Below are positions 57,030-64,000 of a stretch of 64,000 nt of DNA, in pieces (within the stretch, counting starts at the first letter, position 1; the number at the start of each line of letters is the position of its first letter). Below the pieces are notes generated by a model. It did not search any database, was not told where the DNA came from, and saw only the letters and a list, made by a program, of their open reading frames with translations. The translations under genes and the position numbers were made by a program. The DNA is from Glycocaulis alkaliphilus (lineage in GTDB: Bacteria > Pseudomonadota > Alphaproteobacteria > Caulobacterales > Maricaulaceae), in contig NZ_CP018911.1 in NCBI RefSeq assembly GCF_004000605.1, forward strand, positions 310,001 through 374,000, in the 5' to 3' direction.

Positions 57030-58040
57030 CTAAACCCGCTTCAGGGCCGCGTGCAGGCTTTGCAGATCATCGGGCAGGGGTGTTTGGAAGACCATTTCCT
57101 CGCGCGTTGACGGATGGACAAAGCCCAGTACCGAAGCATGCAGGGCCTGCCGGCCCAGCGCCTTGATCTCGGGCAGGTCGGGAACGCCTTTAAGCTGGCT
57201 GGTCTTTTGGGGACCGTATACCCGGTCGCCGATCAGGGCATGGCCCAGATGCTCCATGTGAACACGGATCTGATGCGTCCGGCCCGTCTCCAGCCGGCAT
57301 TCCACCAGCGCGGCGAGGGGCGTGCCGATGGGTGCCTTGGCTTCCTGCCCGTAAATCTCCTGCACCTGATAATGGGTGATGGCGTCCTTGCCGCCAGCGC
57401 TTTCCCATTTGAGTACCGCCATTTTCAGCCGGTCGCGCGTCGAGCGGGCAAGCCGTGTGGCGATCACCCCTTCGCGCGGACGCGGCGCGCCGCGCGTGAA
57501 CGCCAGATAGGCGCGCTCGACCGTGTGCTTCGCGAACTGCTTGGAGAGGTAACGATGGGCGATGTCGTTCTTGGCGACAACCAGAACACCGGACGTGTCC
57601 TTGTCGATGCGATGGACGATGCCGGGCCGCTCCACCCCGCCAATCCCTGAAAGGCTGTCCTTGCAATGATGGAGCAGGGCATGCACCAGCGTGCCGGTCC
57701 ACGCGCCGGCGCCGGGATGTACCGTCAGGCCCGCCGGCTTGTTGATGACGATCAGGTCGTCATCCTCGTGCAATATGTCGAGCGGAATGTTTTCCGGCTT
57801 GGGCACAGCTGGTTCCAGCGCGGGCATGGTGAGGGTGTAGATATAACCCTCGCGCACCTTGGCTGAAGGATCGGTCAGCGCTTCGCCGTTCACGGCCAGA
57901 GCGCCGCCCTCGATCAATGCCTTGCAGCGGGAGCGCGACAGCTCCGGCCATTGTCCGGTAATCCAGCGGTCCAGCCGCTCACCGGCATCATCCGCTCCGG
58001 CTTCGATCTGACGGGTGTCTGGTGGGTTCACTGCTTGCAT
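57030..58040 (-). CDS. rluD: 23S rRNA pseudouridine synthase, RluD type
   Basis: 336 residues from the ATG at 58040; a GTG at 58031 with a better-spaced AGGA is an alternative, and the frame is open to 58124. An N-terminal S4 RNA-binding domain (ERLDRWITGQWPELSRSRCKALIEGGALAVNG) is followed by the RluA-family catalytic domain with VHRIDKDTSGVLVVAKND, where the conserved Asp acts. The final part carries ETGRTHQIRVHMEHLGHALIGDRVYG. It modifies 23S rRNA helix 69 in the usual RluD case; the exact target is inferred. Confidence 0.92.
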   Translation of the reverse strand: MQAVNPPDTRQIEAGADDAGERLDRWITGQWPELSRSRCKALIEGGALAVNGEALTDPSAKVREGYIYTLTMPALEPAVPKPENIPLDILHEDDDLIVINKPAGLTVHPGAGAWTGTLVHALLHHCKDSLSGIGGVERPGIVHRIDKDTSGVLVVAKNDIAHRYLSKQFAKHTVERAYLAFTRGAPRPREGVIATRLARSTRDRLKMAVLKWESAGGKDAITHYQVQEIYGQEAKAPIGTPLAALVECRLETGRTHQIRVHMEHLGHALIGDRVYGPQKTSQLKGVPDLPEIKALGRQALHASVLGFVHPSTREEMVFQTPLPDDLQSLHAALKRV

Positions 58041-58214
58041 CCTGCCCGGGAGATTGCTGCGCCATGCGTGCTTTTTGTGCAACGCGTCAGTGTAATGCTG
58101 CAGCGCGTCAAAGTTCTGTAACATGAATGAAGCGTGCCCGTCACATTAGCGGCGTAGCAGCGGTCCCTCGACGCGGCAAGTGTGCCGCACGCTTTGGGCG
58201 AGGGAGCCATTATC

Positions 58215-60578
58215 ATGATCCGCAAGTCAATCCTCATGTCTGCCGTCGCACTGGGTGCGGTATCGGCCCCGGCCTTTGCCGAGCTGAACGAGACGGCGCA
58301 GCCGGTTGAAGTGATCCGCGTGACGACGCAGTTCCGTGAGCAGTCCCTCGCCGAAGTGCCGGTAAACGTCACCGCCTTCAATGCCGAGCTGATCGACCGG
58401 CTCGACATCCGCAATCTGGAAGATATGGCCGCGTTCACGCCGGGCCTGGTGGTGCAGGAGCAGAGCCCGAACAATACCGGTTATTCGCTGCGCGGCATCA
58501 CCACAGATAGCGGCGATACCTATGCGGAATCGCGCGTGGCGATCTTCCAGGACGGCATCTCGATCACCCGTTCGCGCGGTTCCTATGTCGAGCTGTTCGA
58601 CATGGAGCGCATCGAGGTAGCCAAAGGCCCGCAGCCGACCCTGTTCGGGCGCGGCGCGCTCATTGGCGGCATCAACCTGATCCAGAACAAGGCCGAGGAT
58701 GATTTCTCCGCATCGGCTTTTGCCGGAATTGGCAATTATGACCAGCGCGAGGTCGGTGGCCACGTCAATTACGGGCTTGGCGACGGGCTGGGCCTGCGTC
58801 TGGCCGGTGTACACCGCAGCCGTGACGGCCATATCGACAATCTGCTGGGCGGCACGCTGCAGGGCCGCGATGTCAGCGCGGTGCGCGGTGTATTCTCCGC
58901 CCGCCTGGATAACGGGTTCAGCTTCGACCTGATCGGCAATTATCAGGAAGACAATGGTCCGGGCACCTCGTTCAAGTCCGGCGTACTGCCGACCCCGGGC
59001 GGTGATACCAGCCCGTACACGTCAGCTGCGCTCTTCACCTTCCCCGGTTTTGAAAACGATCAGGGCCTTGGCCTGGAGCGTACGGTCTGGGGCGTGACGG
59101 CACTCGCAGAATACGCCCTGAGCGATGCCTGGACGCTCAGCTCGATCACCGGCTACCGCCAGTTTGACTCCCGCGAAGTGTTCGACCCGATCGGGGCGGG
59201 CCTTGATCTCATCAACCTTGCCGAGGATGCGCGCGGGCGCCAGTCCAGCCAGGAATTCCGCCTGACTTATGATGCCGGTGACCGCGTGGCCGCCGTGATC
59301 GGGGGCACCTGGTTCTACGAATCCGGTACCCAGCGCATCCCGCTCATCGTCAATGAGGCGCGTGCTCAGGCTCTTCTGCTGCAGACCCCCGCTGTTCAGG
59401 CCCAGTTTGCCCAGCAGCTGGGTGTTCCCACCGCGGCGCTCTTCCCGACGCTGAGCTTCCTGCTGGGTGTGCCTGCAAGCGACTTCACCAATATCTTCAA
59501 CCCGTTCCCGCTGTCGATTGGCGGCACGCTGGCGGCCGGCGTTCCCGTGCCGCTCGGCCTTTACCAGGAAGAAGCCGCCAATTCGGGCCGCACCGAGGCG
59601 TTTGATCTGTTCGGCGAGATCACGCTGCGCGCCACGGACCGGCTCAGCATCACCGCCGGTCTGCGCTATACCGACGAAAGCAAGCACACGTCGGGTTATG
59701 GCGGCTTCGTCAACGCACCGAACCTGATCGTGGGCGGTCGCGCCCTGCTCCTGCCGGGCACGCCCAATGGCGAGGTGGTCAGTCAGTCAGCCAGCTTCAA
59801 CGACGTGACCTGGCGCGTGGTGGCGGCCTATGAGGTCAATGACCGGCTGAACACCTGGGTGTCCTACGCGCGCGGGCGCCGTCCTGACGTTCTGGCGCTG
59901 GACACGACCGCTCCGGGCTTCTTCTCCATTGCACCAGCCGAGATCGTGGACTCGCTTGAAGCCGGCGCCTTTCTGACGCTGGACCGCGGCACCGTTTCCG
60001 GCTCCATCTTCCGGTCGGAATACGAGAACTTCCAGTCCAGCCAGTTCGATCCGTTTGACGGTTCGCTGGTGCCGACGAATGCCGGTGAAGCCACCCAGTA
60101 CGGCCTCGAACTTCAGGCCAATTACGCGATCACCGACGCGATCGAGGTCTACACCACCTACGCCTACAACCTGGCCAAGATCAACGACACGCTGGGCGGG
60201 GCGCCGCAGGAGTTTGGCGGCAACCGTTTCCGCTACGCGCCTGAGCACGCTGTATCCATCGGTGTGCGCGCCGAGCTGTTCTCTAATGAAATGGGTACGC
60301 TCAGCCTGCTTCCGGCCTATAGCTGGCAGTCCCACATCTTCTTCGATGAGGACAATCAGCGCTTTGCCGGTGTGCGTCAGGACTCCTACGGCCTCTTGCG
60401 TGCCCGTCTGCGCTTTGAAAGCGCCGACATGCGCTGGTATGGCGAGGCCTTCGGCAACAACCTCACCGATGAGCAGTATCTCATCGATGCCGGCAATACC
60501 GGGGCGACATTTGGCCTGCCGACCTTCATTGCCGGTTCGCCGCGCACCTATGGCGTCCGTCTGGGCGTAAACTTCTAA
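58215..60578 (+). CDS. TonB-dependent outer membrane receptor
   Basis: 787 residues from the ATG at 58215, with AGGGAG 9 bases upstream. The signal peptide (MIRKSILMSAVALGAVSAPAFA) is followed by the plug domain (VPVNVTAFNAELIDRLDIRNLEDMAAFTPGL, then YSLRGI and IEVAKGPQPTLFGRGALIGGINLI). The barrel makes up the rest, ending in VRLGVNF, with a terminal Phe as in outer membrane proteins. It resembles the general uptake receptors of Maricaulales/Sphingomonadales; the ligand is unknown. A strong terminator at 60608 separates it from the phosphatase gene. Confidence 0.93.
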   Translation: MIRKSILMSAVALGAVSAPAFAELNETAQPVEVIRVTTQFREQSLAEVPVNVTAFNAELIDRLDIRNLEDMAAFTPGLVVQEQSPNNTGYSLRGITTDSGDTYAESRVAIFQDGISITRSRGSYVELFDMERIEVAKGPQPTLFGRGALIGGINLIQNKAEDDFSASAFAGIGNYDQREVGGHVNYGLGDGLGLRLAGVHRSRDGHIDNLLGGTLQGRDVSAVRGVFSARLDNGFSFDLIGNYQEDNGPGTSFKSGVLPTPGGDTSPYTSAALFTFPGFENDQGLGLERTVWGVTALAEYALSDAWTLSSITGYRQFDSREVFDPIGAGLDLINLAEDARGRQSSQEFRLTYDAGDRVAAVIGGTWFYESGTQRIPLIVNEARAQALLLQTPAVQAQFAQQLGVPTAALFPTLSFLLGVPASDFTNIFNPFPLSIGGTLAAGVPVPLGLYQEEAANSGRTEAFDLFGEITLRATDRLSITAGLRYTDESKHTSGYGGFVNAPNLIVGGRALLLPGTPNGEVVSQSASFNDVTWRVVAAYEVNDRLNTWVSYARGRRPDVLALDTTAPGFFSIAPAEIVDSLEAGAFLTLDRGTVSGSIFRSEYENFQSSQFDPFDGSLVPTNAGEATQYGLELQANYAITDAIEVYTTYAYNLAKINDTLGGAPQEFGGNRFRYAPEHAVSIGVRAELFSNEMGTLSLLPAYSWQSHIFFDEDNQRFAGVRQDSYGLLRARLRFESADMRWYGEAFGNNLTDEQYLIDAGNTGATFGLPTFIAGSPRTYGVRLGVNF

Positions 60579-60607
60579 GCAGCACACGGCCGGGGGGCGG
60601 TGCAAAG

Positions 60608-60654
60608 AGGGCCGGGCCACTGCTTGAAAGAGCAAAGGGTCCGGCCCTTTTTCT
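60608..60654 (+). terminator. Terminator of the TonB receptor gene
   Basis: AGGGCCGG (60608-60615) pairs with CCGGCCCT (60641-60648), with a GCTTGAAAGAGC hairpin in the loop, followed by TTTTTCTTG. It lies 30 bases after the stop codon. Confidence 0.8.
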
Positions 60655-60715
60655 TGTGCCTGTCACATTGGGCGGGCATCTTCGCTGACAGACAAATCAG
60701 GGTAAGGGCAGGATC

Positions 60716-62431
60716 ATGGTCAAACGTATCGATCTGACGCGCAGGGGCGCGCTTCTGGCGGCGGCGGGTGTGGGGGCGGGCCTTGCTGCCTGTTCACAGG
60801 AAGCGCCGCGCTTTGATCCGCTGCCCGCCCCTGAGGGTCCGTTCAAGCACGGCGTAGCATCCGGCGACCCCGATCAGACCAGCTTTATGGTCTGGACCGC
60901 CGTCACGGCTGATGGCGATGTCCGCGCCACGCTGGAAGTGGCTACGGACGAAAGTTTCAACACGGTTGTGGAACGCCGCGAAATCAGTCCGCGCGAGGGC
61001 GTGATCGCCATTGATGGCGCACTGCCGGTCAAGGCCCTGGTTGAGGGGCTGGAGCCGGGACGGGTGTATTTCTACCGCTTCCGTCACGGTGATGAGGTGT
61101 CCCCGGTGGGCCGCACCCGTACGCTTCCCGAGGCCGGTGTCGACCGTTTCCGTATCGCGGCCTTTTCCTGCTCGAACTATCCGTTCGGCTTTTTCAATGC
61201 CTACCGCGATGCCGCCGACCAGGGCGATTTCGATCTCGTGGTGCATCTGGGCGACTACATCTACGAGTACGGTTATGGCGGGTACGGGACTGCCGACGCG
61301 GAGCGCCTGTCGCGCATGCCTGACCCCATGCATGAAATCCTCACCGAGGAAGACTATGCCCGCCGTCATGCACTCTACTGCTCCGACCCTGACCTGCAGG
61401 CGCTCAAAGCGAGCGCGCCATGGATCCTGATCTGGGACGATCACGAAACGGCCAACGATGCCTGGCGCCATGGCGCGGAGAACCATGATCCCGAGACGGA
61501 AGGTGATTGGGCCACCCGCCGGGACAATGCGCTGCGCGCCTGGCATGACTGGCTGCCGGTGCGCGAGGCCGAACCGCTCAAAGCGCGCTATGGCGCGGTG
61601 GAAATCGGTGATCTCGCAACGCTGATCTTTGTGGAAACCCGTCTGACGGCACGCTCGGAGGAGCTGACCCTCGACACCTTCCCGATCCCTGTGGAATCCG
61701 ATCCCGAAGACCCTGAAAACAGGGAAGCCGTGCAGCGCTGGCGCGATGAGGTTATCGGGGATCCCGAACGCCGCCTGATCGATGACGAACAGCGCGCCAT
61801 GATTGGCGGGGCACTGAACGCGTCCGTGCAGGCGGGCAAGCCGTGGCGTATCATCGCCAACCAGGTGCTGATGGGGCGCCTCGAAGCGCCCAACTACCTC
61901 ACCCAGACACCGTTCTGGCTGCGTACCTATATGCGCCTGCAGGGCGGGTTCAACTGGCATTTCGCCCAGCGGACCGCGCACGGCGTGCCGCTCAATCTGG
62001 ACAGCTGGGACGGATTTCCGGCGGACCGGGAGCGCCTCTATCAGACGGTGCGTGATGCGGGTGCCGACATCGTCGTGCTGACCGGGGACACCCATAACAC
62101 CTGGGTCAATGATCTGCATGACGCGCAAGGAAACCGGGTCGGCACCGAGTTTGGCGTCACTTCCGTAACCAGCCCCTCGCCCTTTGAAACGGTGAATGCG
62201 CCGGGCGTCGATTTCGGCACGATGGCTGAGGACCGCAACGCGGAAATCCTGCGCAATAATGCCTGGGACAAGGGCTATACCCGCCTGACCCTGACGCGCG
62301 ATGAGCTGATTGCCGAGCAAATGATCCTGTCCACCATCAAGGATCGCGAGTTCTCGATCCGCCCTGATAGTGTCTGGCGCGTCCGCCCGGCCAATGGCGG
62401 GCCGGTGCAGCAGGTAGAACGGCTGGGCTGA
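60716..62431 (+). CDS. PhoD-like alkaline phosphatase, Tat-exported lipoprotein
   Basis: 571 residues. The N-terminus MVKRIDLTRRGALLAAAGVGAGLAACS has a twin-arginine-like TRRGALL stretch and a lipobox LAAC, so export folded and anchoring are likely. The PhoD N-terminal domain (FKHGVASGDPDQTSFMVWTAV) precedes the metallophosphatase core: VHLGDYIYEYGYGGYG, ILIWDDHETANDAWRHGAENH and VLTGDTHNTWVNDL, carrying metal ligands. The family hydrolyses phosphate mono- and diesters. The neighbouring TonB receptor could supply substrates, but a terminator lies between them. Confidence 0.9.
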   Translation: MVKRIDLTRRGALLAAAGVGAGLAACSQEAPRFDPLPAPEGPFKHGVASGDPDQTSFMVWTAVTADGDVRATLEVATDESFNTVVERREISPREGVIAIDGALPVKALVEGLEPGRVYFYRFRHGDEVSPVGRTRTLPEAGVDRFRIAAFSCSNYPFGFFNAYRDAADQGDFDLVVHLGDYIYEYGYGGYGTADAERLSRMPDPMHEILTEEDYARRHALYCSDPDLQALKASAPWILIWDDHETANDAWRHGAENHDPETEGDWATRRDNALRAWHDWLPVREAEPLKARYGAVEIGDLATLIFVETRLTARSEELTLDTFPIPVESDPEDPENREAVQRWRDEVIGDPERRLIDDEQRAMIGGALNASVQAGKPWRIIANQVLMGRLEAPNYLTQTPFWLRTYMRLQGGFNWHFAQRTAHGVPLNLDSWDGFPADRERLYQTVRDAGADIVVLTGDTHNTWVNDLHDAQGNRVGTEFGVTSVTSPSPFETVNAPGVDFGTMAEDRNAEILRNNAWDKGYTRLTLTRDELIAEQMILSTIKDREFSIRPDSVWRVRPANGGPVQQVERLG

Positions 62432-62439
62432 AACGAAAA

Positions 62440-62462
62440 CGGGCGGCCCTGAAGGCCGCCCG
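62440..62462. terminator. Terminator between convergent phosphatase and DUF4168 genes
   Basis: CGGGCGGCC (62440-62448) pairs perfectly with GGCCGCCCG (62454-62462) across a CTGAA loop, 9 bases after the phosphatase stop and just before the DUF4168 stop. It can serve either direction, although there is no long U tract on either side. Confidence 0.6.
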
Positions 62463-62485
62463 CCGGTCGTCTCAAACAGGCCTGT

Positions 62486-62887
62486 CTATTGAGGCTGTCC
62501 CATCGCGGCTTCGGCCTGCGCATTGATGCGCGCGGCCAGTTCGGGGTCGCTCTGCGAGCCCGCCGCGATAGCGGTGTATTCTTCGACGCTCAGGCCGCTC
62601 TGCTCGACTGCGGCGTGCAGCTCAACCTGGGCTTCCTGCTGGACAGCCATGGCAGCTTCCTCATTCTCCGCCGCGTCCAGCTGGGGCTGATAGGTCTGGA
62701 TAATCATGTTCACACTCTGGACCGCGGCGATATACGAACCAATCTGCTCGTCGGTCACGCTGGCGGAGTCAGCCGGGGCGGGCTGCTGCATCGGCGCGGC
62801 GCCTTGCTGGGCGAAAGCAGCCGGCACGGAGGCGCCAGCGGCGAGCATGGTGGACGCCAGCACGGCTGTCAGGAATGATTTTTTCAT
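62486..62887 (-). CDS. DUF4168 family exported protein
   Basis: 133 residues from the ATG at 62887 with AGGA upstream. The signal peptide (MKKSFLTAVLASTMLAAGASVPAAFAQ) precedes a short proline/glutamine stretch. The helical domain SVTDEQIGSYIAAVQSVNMIIQTYQPQL and the C-terminal SVEEYTAIAAGSQSDPELAARINAQ fit DUF4168, a small periplasmic family of unknown function. The 351-base AT-rich gap upstream contains its promoter; no conserved site was recognised. Confidence 0.78.
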   Translation of the reverse strand: MKKSFLTAVLASTMLAAGASVPAAFAQQGAAPMQQPAPADSASVTDEQIGSYIAAVQSVNMIIQTYQPQLDAAENEEAAMAVQQEAQVELHAAVEQSGLSVEEYTAIAAGSQSDPELAARINAQAEAAMGQPQ

Positions 62888-63238
62888 GGGTAAGTCCTTT
62901 CCCGGTTGCGGAAAATAAGCGCTGTATTGCGCGTGATATGACGGGAACGTTTCAACAGTAACATCGTTCCTGATGAGTATCACCTCAAATGCTGTAATTC
63001 ATAAATCTGCTCGTCGGCCGCAGCCATCATTACAAATATGTTATAAATTGATTGCAAGGCTTATTTGCCAGCATTTATATTACTGAACATATGTAGAATT
63101 TGATTTATACGCGCATGGATCGGTGTGAAGCCGCCATTGCCTGCGCCAGCGCTGACCTTCCGCAGCCAGCCATGGCGCAGGCATGAAAAAAGCCCGCCGC
63201 AGGACGGCGGGCTTTTCACCAATGGCCGGGCTTGACCC
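62888..63238. other. 351-base intergenic gap upstream of DUF4168, downstream of folE
   Basis: An AT-rich block (about 62985-63110) presumably holds the DUF4168 promoter. A folE terminator lies at 63188-63216. No gene with coding character was seen; the minus-strand frame across 63061-63351 runs into folE and is a shadow. Confidence 0.6.
63188..63216 (-). terminator. Rho-independent terminator of folE
   Basis: AAAAGCCCGCCG (63188-63199) pairs with CGGCGGGCTTTT (63205-63216) across CAGGA. On the minus strand it is followed by a U run (plus-strand AAAAAA at 63186-63191). It lies 22 bases after the folE stop. Confidence 0.85.
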
Positions 63239-63874
63239 TTAGCGCTTGGATTGCTCGCACAGGCGCATGAAGCGCTCGCGCAGTTCCGGATTGGCCTTGA
63301 ACTCGCCGGTAAAGGTCGTGGTGATGGTGGAGACGTGGGGGTGATGCACACCGCGCGTCGTCATGCACTGGTGCTTGGCGTCCACGAAGATGGCCACACC
63401 GCGCGGCGCCATCGCGTCATTGATGGCATCGGCGATCTGGGCGGTCATCGTCTCTTGCGTCTGCAGGCGCTTGGAGAAGGCTTCGACCACTTTGGCGATC
63501 TTGGAGATGCCGACGACCGCACGGTCCGGCAGATAGGCGACGCACGCCGTGCCAAGGATCGGGGCCATATGGTGCTCGCAATGGCTCTCCACATCGATAT
63601 GGGTGAGCATGACCATGTCGTCATAGCCCTGCACATCTTCAAAGCGCTTGCCGAGAATCTTGGCGGGGTCTTCGTGATAGCCGCGGAACCATTCTTCATA
63701 GGCCTTGACCACGCGCTTTGGCGTTTCGATCAGGCCTTCACGGCGGGGGTCGTCACCGGCCCAGCGCAGCAGGGTGCGAACGGCCTCTTCGGCCTCCTCG
63801 CGGCTGGGGCGCTGAACAGGTTCAAGTATTTCGGCGGCAGAGCCGAGGTCGGTTTTTTTCAAAATCGCGTCCAT
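63239..63874 (-). CDS. folE: GTP cyclohydrolase I
   Basis: 211 residues from the ATG at 63874, with AAGGA about 12 bases upstream; the frame extends to 63910. Zinc ligands are in [14 protein letters not shown] (Cys and His) and the later Cys in [15 protein letters not shown], whose surrounding residues are the family signature. It makes dihydroneopterin triphosphate from GTP, the first step of folate synthesis. Length matches the bacterial type IA family. The last 90 bases of the window upstream show no clear gene; a minus-strand frame is open but unrecognised. Confidence 0.95.
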   Translation of the reverse strand: MDAILKKTDLGSAAEILEPVQRPSREEAEEAVRTLLRWAGDDPRREGLIETPKRVVKAYEEWFRGYHEDPAKILGKRFEDVQGYDDMVMLTHIDVESHCEHHMAPILGTACVAYLPDRAVVGISKIAKVVEAFSKRLQTQETMTAQIADAINDAMAPRGVAIFVDAKHQCMTTRGVHHPHVSTITTTFTGEFKANPELRERFMRLCEQSKR

Positions 63875-64000
63875 GAAGGGCGGATCCTTTCGTTGTCGGG
63901 TCCCGGCCAATGCCTTGCGGCGTGGCCGGTATAGTGCCGGTTTCCGGATCCAGCGGCGGGGCGGGCTTTTGGAAGGCCCTTGTCACATGCTCCAGCGCCG

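Noticed and set aside
60794-62320. 508-codon minus-strand frame opposite the PhoD-like gene
   Set aside because: Antisense shadow of a gene with clear metallophosphatase motifs.

Overview
The window is 64 kb of chromosomal DNA from a high-GC alphaproteobacterium. Protein style and gene order fit a stalked or dimorphic marine lineage such as Maricaulales/Hyphomonadaceae: an rsmB-rpe-heparinase-like-purH run, an alphaproteobacterial RpoH, a fabA-fabB pair, a large TonB-dependent receptor, and a CtrA-like site upstream of nrdB. The lineage is an inference from protein and gene-order character; no rRNA or tRNA gene was found.

Layout. 0-9.6 kb: branched-chain amino acid supra-operon (ilvC 3' end, ilvB, short ACT subunit, leuA, ilvE, leuC, leuD) followed by leuS. 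9.6-14.4 kb: lipoprotein carboxylesterase, flavin monooxygenase with a palindromic operator-like site, DUF1254/DUF1214 protein. 14.4-21.1 kb: ABC-F ATPase, proB-proA, biotin synthase, VanZ-like protein, DUF3445 haem demethylase-like protein. 21.1-33.8 kb, mostly minus strand: alanine/sodium symporter, molybdopterin-domain lipoprotein, hydrolase, purH, heparinase-like protein, rpe, rsmB, a low-GC DUF2335 pair, rlmN; then DUF6065, an orphan and a sterol-desaturase-like hydroxylase with a divergent LysR gene. 33.8-41.6 kb: PAS-PAS chemoreceptor, metallo-beta-lactamase-fold hydrolase, SH3-type protein, fabA-fabB, nrdB. 41.6-43.4 kb: a reverse transcriptase gene preceded by two near-identical 111-bp repeats. 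43.4-49.9 kb: Na/Pi cotransporter, thioredoxin-like lipoprotein, frameshifted phzF-like gene, trypsin-like protease with cysteine-rich repeats, DUF481 protein, lysoplasmalogenase-like protein. 49.9-51.9 kb: low-GC KAP-type P-loop NTPase. 51.9-64 kb: rpoH, acetyltransferase, small membrane protein, chemoreceptor, BASS transporter, a small GIY-YIG nuclease gene between inverted REP-like arms, rluD, TonB receptor, PhoD-like phosphatase, DUF4168 protein, folE.

Most of the window is core metabolism and translation. Three compact AT-richer cargoes sit exactly at junctions between core genes: the DUF2335 pair, the reverse transcriptase and the KAP NTPase. These are the best candidates for acquired, possibly phage-defence, functions. 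The other notable element is the GIY-YIG gene bracketed by 40-bp inverted arms. Arms of the same family recur, without a gene between them, near 40.2 kb, which suggests an autonomous/non-autonomous pair of a REP-type mobile repeat using a GIY-YIG nuclease.
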